Assembly: GCA_028683635.1 (NCBI GenBank)
Contig: JAQUHL010000132.1
Span: 1 to 6,127 of the forward strand
Source of the DNA: Candidatus Cloacimonadota bacterium
GTDB taxonomy: Bacteria; Cloacimonadota; Cloacimonadia; Cloacimonadales; Cloacimonadaceae
Length of the DNA: 6,127 bases
Direction: 5' to 3'
A program made the position numbers and the translations under genes. The notes under the pieces are model-generated. The model saw only the letters and a program-made list of their open reading frames with translations. It did no database searches and was not told the origin of the DNA. This document shows positions 1 to 4,829 of the stretch, piece by piece (position 1 is the first letter of the stretch; each line of letters begins with the position of its first letter).

Positions 1-1
1 T

Positions 2-421
2 TCCGTCTTCAACGTTGGTTCGATCTTTCGCACTGCCGAATGCCTGGGGATCAGCAAAATCATCCTGTGTGGAATTACTCCTTCACCCCAGCACCCCAAT
101 ATGGATAAGACTGCCATGGGTACTCATAAACTGGTGGCCTGGGAATCATATCCGGACACATCCAAAGTCCTGAAGAATTTACATCATCAGGGTTATGCCT
201 CTTATGCCCTGGAAACTGCTGAACCAGCTCAGGATCTGTATAAATCACAGCTCTCTTTACCCCTGGCTCTCGTGGTTGGCAATGAAAGCCTTGGCATATC
301 AAACCAGGTGCTACAGAATTGCCAGAATCTCCTCTTTATCCCGGTTATGGGTCATAAAAACTCCCTAAATGTGGGAGTTGCCACAGCCCTGGCACTGTAT
401 CATATCATCTGCTCTGTTTAA
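2..421 (+). CDS. SpoU/TrmH-family RNA 2'-O-methyltransferase, 3' part (5' end outside window)
   Basis: The reading frame is open from base 2 and ends at TAA 419-421, giving 139 residues of a protein whose start lies left of the window. All three SpoU motifs are visible: NVGSIFRTAE near fragment residues 4-13, VVGNESLGIS around 91-100 with the typical G-N-E, and IPVMGHKNSLNVGVA at 113-127. Motifs 2 and 3 form the knotted S-adenosylmethionine pocket of the SPOUT fold. Family members methylate the 2'-hydroxyl of a ribose in tRNA or rRNA in the cytoplasm; the target base cannot be told from sequence. The stretch after motif 1 (CGITP, then KTAMG and AWESY) resembles the short TrmH-like proteins common in Bacteroidota-type genomes, so probably only a few tens of residues are missing. 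An internal ATG at 101 lies after motif 1 and is not a credible start. The gene is separated from the next one by 334 bases and is probably its own unit or the end of an upstream operon. Confidence 0.92.
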   Translation, partial: SVFNVGSIFRTAECLGISKIILCGITPSPQHPNMDKTAMGTHKLVAWESYPDTSKVLKNLHHQGYASYALETAEPAQDLYKSQLSLPLALVVGNESLGISNQVLQNCQNLLFIPVMGHKNSLNVGVATALALYHIICSV

Positions 422-447
422 GCAACTAATCCAGACAATTATTGACG

Positions 448-479
448 GACTCCATGGATACTTTGAATACCATGGACTC
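448..479. repeat. Weak inverted repeat around two CCATGG sites
   Basis: GACTCCATGG (448-457) and CCATGGACTC (470-479) are inverted copies with one mismatch, separated by 12 bases. The same two copies also read as direct repeats of CCATGGA 18 bases apart, because CCATGG is itself palindromic. As RNA this could fold into a modest hairpin just after the methyltransferase gene, but no T-tract follows, so it is not a standard terminator. It may be chance. Confidence 0.3.
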
Positions 480-525
480 TTTGGGCTGTATTATTGTCCA
501 TCACTCCCTGCTCTTCCCTGTTCGA

Positions 526-612
526 AGGCGTCAATCACTTCTTAATCTACCCTTAATCAAGCGTTAATTATTAACGCTTGATTAAGGGTAGATTAAGAAG
601 TGATTAACGCCT
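526..612. repeat. 87-bp near-perfect palindrome of 11-bp-phased TTAATC repeats
   Basis: The 43-bp arms 526-568 and 570-612 are inverted copies around a single central base (569). I paired them base by base: every position is complementary except C532 against A606. Each arm is itself a tandem array. The hexamers start at 531 (TCAATC), 542 and 553 (TTAATC) and 564 (TTAATT), exactly 11 bp apart, with unrelated 5-base spacers ACTTC, TACCC and AAGCG. The opposite arm mirrors this with GATTAA at 580, 591 and 602. The outer ends are AGGCGT and ACGCCT. There is no coding potential and no obvious target-site duplication in the flanks. It could extrude as a cruciform, form a very long RNA hairpin, or act as a symmetric array of protein sites on one helix face. 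The structure is certain; the function is unknown. Confidence 0.95.
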
Positions 613-635
613 CCAAGCAAGGAAGAACCCATAAG

Positions 636-668
636 CTAAAGCAAAGTAGAGCTTGCTCTTAGTTTTTT
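636..668 (+). terminator. Probable intrinsic terminator between the palindrome and the EF-G-like gene
   Basis: CTAAAGCAA (636-644) pairs with TTGCT-C-TTAG (653-662), giving 9 base pairs with one bulged C at 658 and an 8-base loop. A run of six T follows at 663-668. Weaker outward pairing of A633-A634 with the T-run is possible. It would end transcription coming from the methyltransferase gene before the next promoter. The stem is AT-rich and bulged, so strength is uncertain. Confidence 0.45.
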
Positions 669-671
669 GTC

Positions 672-700
672 TTGACAAAGGCAAGGCATTCAAAAGTTTG
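672..700 (+). promoter_or_regulatory. Candidate promoter of the EF-G-like gene
   Basis: A perfect -35 consensus TTGACA lies at 672-677, directly after the T-run of the terminator candidate. No good TATAAT follows at 16-19 bases; the best sequence there is AAAGTTTG (693-700), which partly resembles the TAnnTTTG -7 box used by Bacteroidota sigma factors. A different possibility is TATGAA (723-728) as the -10 box with TTGAAC (698-703) as a poor -35, which would give a leader of only about 20 bases. The -35 match is seen; the rest is inference. Confidence 0.33.
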
Positions 701-745
701 AACTCTTCAAGCTTTTTAGTAGTATGAAAATGCAAATAACAAGAT

Positions 746-750
746 AGAGG
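746..750 (+). promoter_or_regulatory. Ribosome binding site that fixes the EF-G-like start
   Basis: AGAGG ends five bases before ATG 756. This favours 756 over the in-frame ATG at 771 (Met6), which has no comparable site at a suitable distance. Confidence 0.7.
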
Positions 751-755
751 CAATA

Positions 756-2810
756 ATGAAAGTGTACGACATGAAGAAGTTACGCAATCTTTTGTTGATT
801 GGTGCCAGTGGAGCAGGAAAGACCTCCCTTGCCGAACAAATCTTCTTTCTAACTCATACCATCACCCGTATGGGAAAAATCGATGAAGGCAATACCGTCA
901 TGGATTTCGATGCGGAGGAAGAAAGCAAAAAAATGAGTCTTGGGCTTAGTATCGGATTTGTAAATCATAAAGATCATAGAATAAACATCCTCGATGCACC
1001 GGGTTATCCGGATTATATTGGAGATGCGATTGCCGCCCTCCCAGCCGTGGAGAATGCAGTGGTCGTCGCCAATGCCACCGGTGGCTTTGAAGTGGGTCTG
1101 GAACTTGGTTTGGAGATCGTCGAAGCAAAAAAAATCAGCCGGATCATTCTGGTTAACCGGATGGATAATGAACATGCGGATTATGACAAAACTTTGGAAG
1201 CCATCCACGAAAACTTCGGGATCAATCCTGTACGCATCCATATTCCCATCGGAAAAGAAGGCTCTTTTACAGGAGTGGTGGATATCATTAGCAAAAAAGC
1301 CTATGTGTCTTCCGGAGAAGCTGAAGTTCCGACCAGTCTTGCCGACGTGGTGGAAGATGCCCGGCTGCACCTGATGGAAGCAGTTGCCGAGACAGATGAG
1401 GACTTGCTCAATGAGTTTCTGGAGAACATGGAACTTCCTGAGGAAAAATTGATCAGTGGTTTACGCAAAGCCATTGCCAATGGTGAAATCGTTCCTGCCT
1501 TTGTCTGCTCTGCAGCCACTGGGGTTGGTGTTCTTCCCTTCCTCGACGCCTGTGTAAGCTATCTTCCCTCACCTCAGGATAAAAACGAAATCACAGTTTT
1601 GGATTCCGATCAAGAGCGCATCCTCAAAGCCTCTCCCGATGGTGAGCTTTTGGGCTATACTTTCAAACTCTATGCTGATCCGAACATGGGTGATTTTACT
1701 TATCTCAAAGTGATTTCCGGCACTCTGAAAAGCGGCACGGAATTCTATATTCCGGAAAAGGATGCCAAGGACAAAGCTGGGAACATGTATCTCCTCGTAG
1801 GGAAGAATCGTCATGACATCCAGGAGCTTAAGGCCGGTGAGATCGGAGCTCTGGTAAAGCTGAAAAATTCCAAGGTGATGAATACCATGGTAGCCTTGAA
1901 TTCGAAGCTGGTGCTTCCTCCCCTGGAAATGCCCACTGCCACCTATTGGCAGATGATCCGGGCAGCCAATCAATCCGATGAGGACAAGATCGGCTCTGCG
2001 CTCCAACGCCTGATTGCAGAAGATTCCACGATCAGGGTTGAACTAAACCAGGAAACCCATGAAAACGTTATTTCCGGTATGGGTGAACAGCAGCTTGCTC
2101 TGGTGCTTAAAAAGCTTAAAAACCGCTACAAAGTCGATGCCCTTATGAAGGAACCCAGGATCCCCTACAAAGAGACCATCATGGGTAGTGCAGAATCCCA
2201 ATACAAACACAAAAAGCAATCCGGTGGCAGAGGACAATATGGAGAAGTATATTTCAGGATCAAACCTCTGGAACGGGGAGAAGGATTCAAATTTATCAAT
2301 GCCATCGTGGGTGGAGTAATTCCCTCAAACTATGTTCCAGCCATCGAAAAGGGCTTAAATGAGATCATGGAGAAAGGTATCATTGCAGGATACCAGGTGG
2401 TGGATCTTTCCGTCGAAGTTTATTATGGCAGCTACCATGAAGTGGATTCCTCAGAAATGGCTTTCAAGATTGCTTCGTCGATGGCCTTGAAAGAAGGTTT
2501 CAAAAAAGCCAAACCCATCTTGCTTGAACCCATTCACGAGCTGGTAATTGCCGTGCCTTCCGAGTATATGGGAGACGTTATGGGTGATATTTCCACCCGC
2601 CGGGGAAGAATCATGGGAATGGAACAGCGGGGCAAAAAACAATATCTGACGGCTCAGATGCCTGTTGCCGAGATGTTTATGTATTTCCCTGCCTTGAAAT
2701 CCTTCACTCAGGGAAGAGGACGCTTTACTCAAAAGTTCTCACACTACGAGAAAGTTCCGGACGAAATCGCCCAGAAGGTAGTAGCCTCCTACCAGGATCA
2801 AGACGCATAA
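756..2810 (+). CDS. EF-G-like translational GTPase, divergent EF-G-2-type paralog (fusA-like)
   Basis: This 684-residue protein has the full five-domain EF-G layout, close to the usual 690-700. The G domain shows the P-loop GASGAGKT (16-23), the G3 motif DAPGY (80-84), an NRMD form of NKxD (134-137) and SA at 252-253. Domain II begins around 296. Domain IV carries the QSGGRGQYGEV segment (about 488-498) and SYHEVDSSEMAF with its His561 near the tip. Domain V runs from EPIHE (591) to the FTQGRGRF block (650-657). Canonical EF-G has RGITI in switch I and DTPGH in G3. Here these are SLGLSI (61-66) and DAPGY, so the catalytic histidine is replaced by Tyr84, as I recall for the Thermus EF-G-2 subfamily. 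It probably binds ribosomes and GTP, but whether it drives translocation, recycling or a special task is not shown by sequence; a standard EF-G is expected elsewhere in the genome. The gene has its own terminator and probably its own promoter. Confidence 0.93.
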   Translation: MKVYDMKKLRNLLLIGASGAGKTSLAEQIFFLTHTITRMGKIDEGNTVMDFDAEEESKKMSLGLSIGFVNHKDHRINILDAPGYPDYIGDAIAALPAVENAVVVANATGGFEVGLELGLEIVEAKKISRIILVNRMDNEHADYDKTLEAIHENFGINPVRIHIPIGKEGSFTGVVDIISKKAYVSSGEAEVPTSLADVVEDARLHLMEAVAETDEDLLNEFLENMELPEEKLISGLRKAIANGEIVPAFVCSAATGVGVLPFLDACVSYLPSPQDKNEITVLDSDQERILKASPDGELLGYTFKLYADPNMGDFTYLKVISGTLKSGTEFYIPEKDAKDKAGNMYLLVGKNRHDIQELKAGEIGALVKLKNSKVMNTMVALNSKLVLPPLEMPTATYWQMIRAANQSDEDKIGSALQRLIAEDSTIRVELNQETHENVISGMGEQQLALVLKKLKNRYKVDALMKEPRIPYKETIMGSAESQYKHKKQSGGRGQYGEVYFRIKPLERGEGFKFINAIVGGVIPSNYVPAIEKGLNEIMEKGIIAGYQVVDLSVEVYYGSYHEVDSSEMAFKIASSMALKEGFKKAKPILLEPIHELVIAVPSEYMGDVMGDISTRRGRIMGMEQRGKKQYLTAQMPVAEMFMYFPALKSFTQGRGRFTQKFSHYEKVPDEIAQKVVASYQDQDA

Positions 2811-2835
2811 TTATAAGATAAATCGTTACATAATC

Positions 2836-2870
2836 CGGGAGGCGAGATTGAAGATCGCCTCCCGTTTTTT
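2836..2870 (+). terminator. Strong intrinsic terminator after the EF-G-like gene
   Basis: CGGGAGGCGA (2836-2845) and TCGCCTCCCG (2855-2864) form a perfect 10-bp GC-rich stem with a 9-base loop, followed at once by six T (2865-2870). It begins 25 bases after the stop codon and separates the EF-G-like gene from the yebC-ruvCA-rsmB unit. Confidence 0.95.
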
Positions 2871-2875
2871 GTTGC

Positions 2876-2903
2876 TTGACACGATATGCTAATTAGTTTT
2901 TAT
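2876..2903 (+). promoter_or_regulatory. Candidate promoter of the yebC-ruvC-ruvA-rsmB unit
   Basis: A perfect TTGACA at 2876-2881 starts five bases after the terminator T-run. With a 16-base spacer the matching -10 would be TTTTAT (2898-2903), four of six to TATAAT. This would give a leader of roughly 70 bases to yebC. An alternative is TTGGTA (2931-2936), 16 bases, then TATGAA (2953-2958), giving a leader of about 20 bases. A promoter somewhere here is likely because the upstream terminator is strong; the exact one is uncertain. Confidence 0.42.
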
Positions 2904-2971
2904 GGGAGAGGGAGCCGGATAGGTAATCCCTTGGTAATGTTCAATAACTTGGTATGAAGATATTAAGATAA

Positions 2972-2977
2972 AGAGGT
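2972..2977 (+). promoter_or_regulatory. Ribosome binding site of yebC
   Basis: AGAGGT lies five bases before ATG 2983 and supports that start. The nearby ATG at 2954 is in another frame and opens only a five-codon ORF. Confidence 0.75.
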
Positions 2978-2982
2978 AGTGT

Positions 2983-3732
2983 ATGTCCGGACATAATAAG
3001 TGGAGCACCATCAAACACAAAAAAGCTGCTACAGATGCAAAACGGGGTAAGATCTATACCCGTCTCGTGAAAGAAATCATCCTTGCTGCCAAATCCGGTG
3101 GCGGAGATCCTGATACAAATCCCAGATTGCGTACTGCTATTGGCGCAGCTAAGAAAGAAAACATGCCCCGGGATAATATCGAACGTGCTATCAAGCGTGG
3201 GACCGGTGAAATCGAAGGTGCTGCCTTTGAAGAGATTACTTATGAAGGATACGGGCACAACGGAGTAGGAATTGTCGTGGACGTGATGACGGACAACAAG
3301 AACCGGACCGTCGCAGAAGTGCGGCACATGTTTTCCAAATATGGTGGCAACATGGCCGAAAACGGAGCCGTGAGCTGGAATTTCGAACAAAAAGGTTTTT
3401 TCAATATCCCGGTTGCCGGGTTGGATGAAGATGAATTTATGATGCAGGCCCTCGAAGCAGGGGCAGAGGATGTTCAACTCAGCGATGATATGTTTGAGAT
3501 CTATACCTCACCCTCGGAGTTCCACACCGTGCTCGCCAATATGGAAGCTCTGGGTTTTCCGATTGAGAATGCTGAGCTTACCAGAGTGCCCAAAAATACG
3601 ATTCAGGCTGATGATGTGGCAGAAAAACTCATCAGACTGATCGAAATGCTTGAGGATCTGGACGACGTTCAGAAAGTTTATGCCAATTTTGAATTTTCAG
3701 ATGAGACACTTTCCAAACTAAACCAAGATTAA
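2983..3732 (+). CDS. yebC: YebC/TACO1-family translation-associated protein
   Basis: The product has 249 residues, the usual family length. The N-terminus MSGHNKWSTIKHKKAA followed by DAKRGKIYTRL is the family signature, and the middle carries KKENMPRDNIERAIKRG and ITYEGYGHNGVGI. YebC proteins were long annotated as transcriptional regulators. More recent work on bacterial members and mitochondrial TACO1 points to a role on ribosomes, helping synthesis through difficult stretches such as polyproline; the sequence alone does not separate these roles. It is the first gene of a compact unit: its stop at 3730-3732 is one base before the ruvC start, the same neighbour order as in many bacteria. 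No truncation or unusual insertion is seen. Confidence 0.97.
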   Translation: MSGHNKWSTIKHKKAATDAKRGKIYTRLVKEIILAAKSGGGDPDTNPRLRTAIGAAKKENMPRDNIERAIKRGTGEIEGAAFEEITYEGYGHNGVGIVVDVMTDNKNRTVAEVRHMFSKYGGNMAENGAVSWNFEQKGFFNIPVAGLDEDEFMMQALEAGAEDVQLSDDMFEIYTSPSEFHTVLANMEALGFPIENAELTRVPKNTIQADDVAEKLIRLIEMLEDLDDVQKVYANFEFSDETLSKLNQD

Positions 3733-3733
3733 A

Positions 3734-4219
3734 GTGCTGATCATTGGCATCGATCCTGGGAGCCGCTATTGCGGATATGGCTTGCTGGAATTCACGGGCA
3801 AAAACGTTATTGCAGCAGGCTGTGACGTGATCCGGATAGAGGAGAAACTGCCGCTCAGCACCAGGCTGGACATTCTCTATACAAGGATTTCCAAAGTGCT
3901 CGATGAATACAAACCAGAGCAGGCGGTTGTGGAAAGCATATTTTTCCACAAACATATCCATAGCATTTTTACCCTGGGACATGCCAGGGGAGTTATTCTC
4001 CTCACCCTCGCACAAAGACACATTGAACTCACTGAATATTCTCCCCGTGAAGTTAAGAAGGCTATTACCGGAAATGGCAATGCCTCCAAAAAGCAGGTCC
4101 GCTATATGATCAACCATTTGTATAAATTGCGTTATGCCAGTCCCAGTGACGATGCTGCAGACGCGCTTGCCATTGCTACCTGTCATTTCAATAAATTGAA
4201 GCTTAGCTCTCAGTTATAG
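3734..4219 (+). CDS. ruvC: Crossover junction endodeoxyribonuclease RuvC
   Basis: The 161-residue protein matches the usual RuvC length. It is the Holliday junction resolvase that nicks two strands symmetrically with Mg2+, on junctions held by RuvA and RuvB. The four acidic catalytic residues of the RNase H-like fold are present: Asp7 in GIDPGS, Glu67 in VVESIFF, and Asp140 and Asp143 in DDAADALAIA. The start is GTG at 3734, chosen because it puts the IIGIDPG strand at the normal N-terminal position. No Shine-Dalgarno sequence is visible before it and only one base separates it from the yebC stop, so translation probably depends on ribosomes finishing yebC. The end of the gene overlaps the ribosome binding site of ruvA. 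Confidence 0.97.
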   Translation: MLIIGIDPGSRYCGYGLLEFTGKNVIAAGCDVIRIEEKLPLSTRLDILYTRISKVLDEYKPEQAVVESIFFHKHIHSIFTLGHARGVILLTLAQRHIELTEYSPREVKKAITGNGNASKKQVRYMINHLYKLRYASPSDDAADALAIATCHFNKLKLSSQL

Positions 4220-4223
4220 GAAG
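4218..4223 (+). promoter_or_regulatory. Ribosome binding site of ruvA overlapping the ruvC stop
   Basis: AGGAAG begins inside the ruvC stop codon TAG (4217-4219) and ends six bases before ATG 4230. The overlap means ribosomes ending ruvC occupy the ruvA initiation region, consistent with coupled RuvC and RuvA synthesis. Confidence 0.65.
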
Positions 4224-4229
4224 AACGCC

Positions 4230-4829
4230 ATGATCCATCATGTCCGCGGGTTAATATTTGAAAAGAATCCGATGAATGTGGTCATTGAAACTTCAGGAAT
4301 TGGTTTTGATCTAAGGATTCCACTCAGCTCTTTTGAAGCTCTGCCGGCAGTGGGTGAGAACTGCCTGCTCTATACTCATCTATATAACTCTCAGGATGAA
4401 TCCAAGCTCTTTGGTTTCGTGACCAAGGCAGAGCGGGAGCTCTTTTTGCTGCTAATCTCGGTATCAGGAATCGGACCCAGGATCGCTCTTTCAGTGCTTT
4501 CCACTTTGACGATCGAGACCTTTGTGAAAGCCCTGCTGCGAGGTGAGGAAGCCATTATATCGAGAGTGCCGGGATTGGGAAAGAAGACTGCCCAACGCCT
4601 GATTGTGGAGCTTAGAGATAAGGTCCCACAGTTATCGGATAATACTACCGCAGAAGCATTTACCTTGAGTGATCACAACCTCTTCGAGGTGGAAACCGCC
4701 CTGGTTTCCCTGGGATTTGCATCCAAGGATATCCGTCGTGAGCTTTCCACTCTCAGTGAAGAGGCCTTAAAGCTTTCCACCGAACAGATTATCAAAGAAA
4801 CCATCAGAAGAATTTACCAGAAGAAATGA
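4230..4829 (+). CDS. ruvA: Holliday junction branch migration protein RuvA
   Basis: The 199-residue product has normal RuvA length. RuvA tetramers clamp the four-way junction and load RuvB, the motor for branch migration. Domain I is the OB-fold (about 1-63, starting MIHHVRG and ending KLFGF). Domain II has two helix-hairpin-helix motifs, VSGIGPRIA (78-86) and VPGLGKKTA (113-121), that grip the DNA backbone. Domain III (about 150-199) is the flexible RuvB-binding part, with the expected ALVSLGF segment. The acidic pin, Glu55-Asp56 in Escherichia coli, aligns here with Gln55-Asp56 and is followed by Glu57. The gene starts 10 bases after ruvC, and its stop TGA overlaps the rsmB start as ATGA. 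ruvB, often the next gene, is absent here and must lie elsewhere. Confidence 0.97.
   Translation: MIHHVRGLIFEKNPMNVVIETSGIGFDLRIPLSSFEALPAVGENCLLYTHLYNSQDESKLFGFVTKAERELFLLLISVSGIGPRIALSVLSTLTIETFVKALLRGEEAIISRVPGLGKKTAQRLIVELRDKVPQLSDNTTAEAFTLSDHNLFEVETALVSLGFASKDIRRELSTLSEEALKLSTEQIIKETIRRIYQKK

Larger units (their letters stand above)
422..755. other. 334-base intergenic region with palindrome, terminator and promoter
   Basis: No credible gene is seen on either strand. From left to right it holds a weak CCATGG inverted repeat (448-479), an 87-bp near-perfect palindrome (526-612), a probable intrinsic terminator (636-668), a TTGACA-type promoter candidate (672-700), and the leader and ribosome binding site of the EF-G-like gene. 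The palindrome and its surroundings are clearly more AT-rich than the flanking genes. Each element is described separately. Confidence 0.8.

Noticed and set aside
526..612. Integron attC site
   Set aside because: The ends contain GTTAA-like and TTAAC-like bases, but the arms pair almost completely, without the unpaired spacer and extrahelical bases of attC sites, and no integrase or cassette genes are nearby.
526..612. CRISPR array or simple intrinsic terminator
   Set aside because: The 11-bp units and 5-base spacers are far too short for CRISPR, and no T-run directly follows the palindrome; the nearest T-run belongs to a separate hairpin at 636-668.
613..755. Riboswitch or structured leader before the EF-G-like gene
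   Set aside because: Beyond the terminator-like hairpin at 636-668 I see no known aptamer core or second competing hairpin between the promoter candidate and the start codon.
849..1370. Antisense open frame of 173 codons inside the EF-G-like gene
   Set aside because: It lies fully opposite a well-conserved gene, has no recognisable motif and no ribosome binding site that I could see; the same holds for the other minus-strand frames in the window (for example 2941-3477 and 3632-4186).
994..1374. Plus-strand open frame of 126 codons within the EF-G-like gene
   Set aside because: It is an alternate-frame shadow of the G domain, Trp- and Met-rich in an unnatural way, with no family resemblance.
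2930..2954. CTTGGTA direct repeat (2930-2936 and 2948-2954) in the yebC leader
   Set aside because: Only seven bases, two copies, in AT-rich leader sequence; easily chance.
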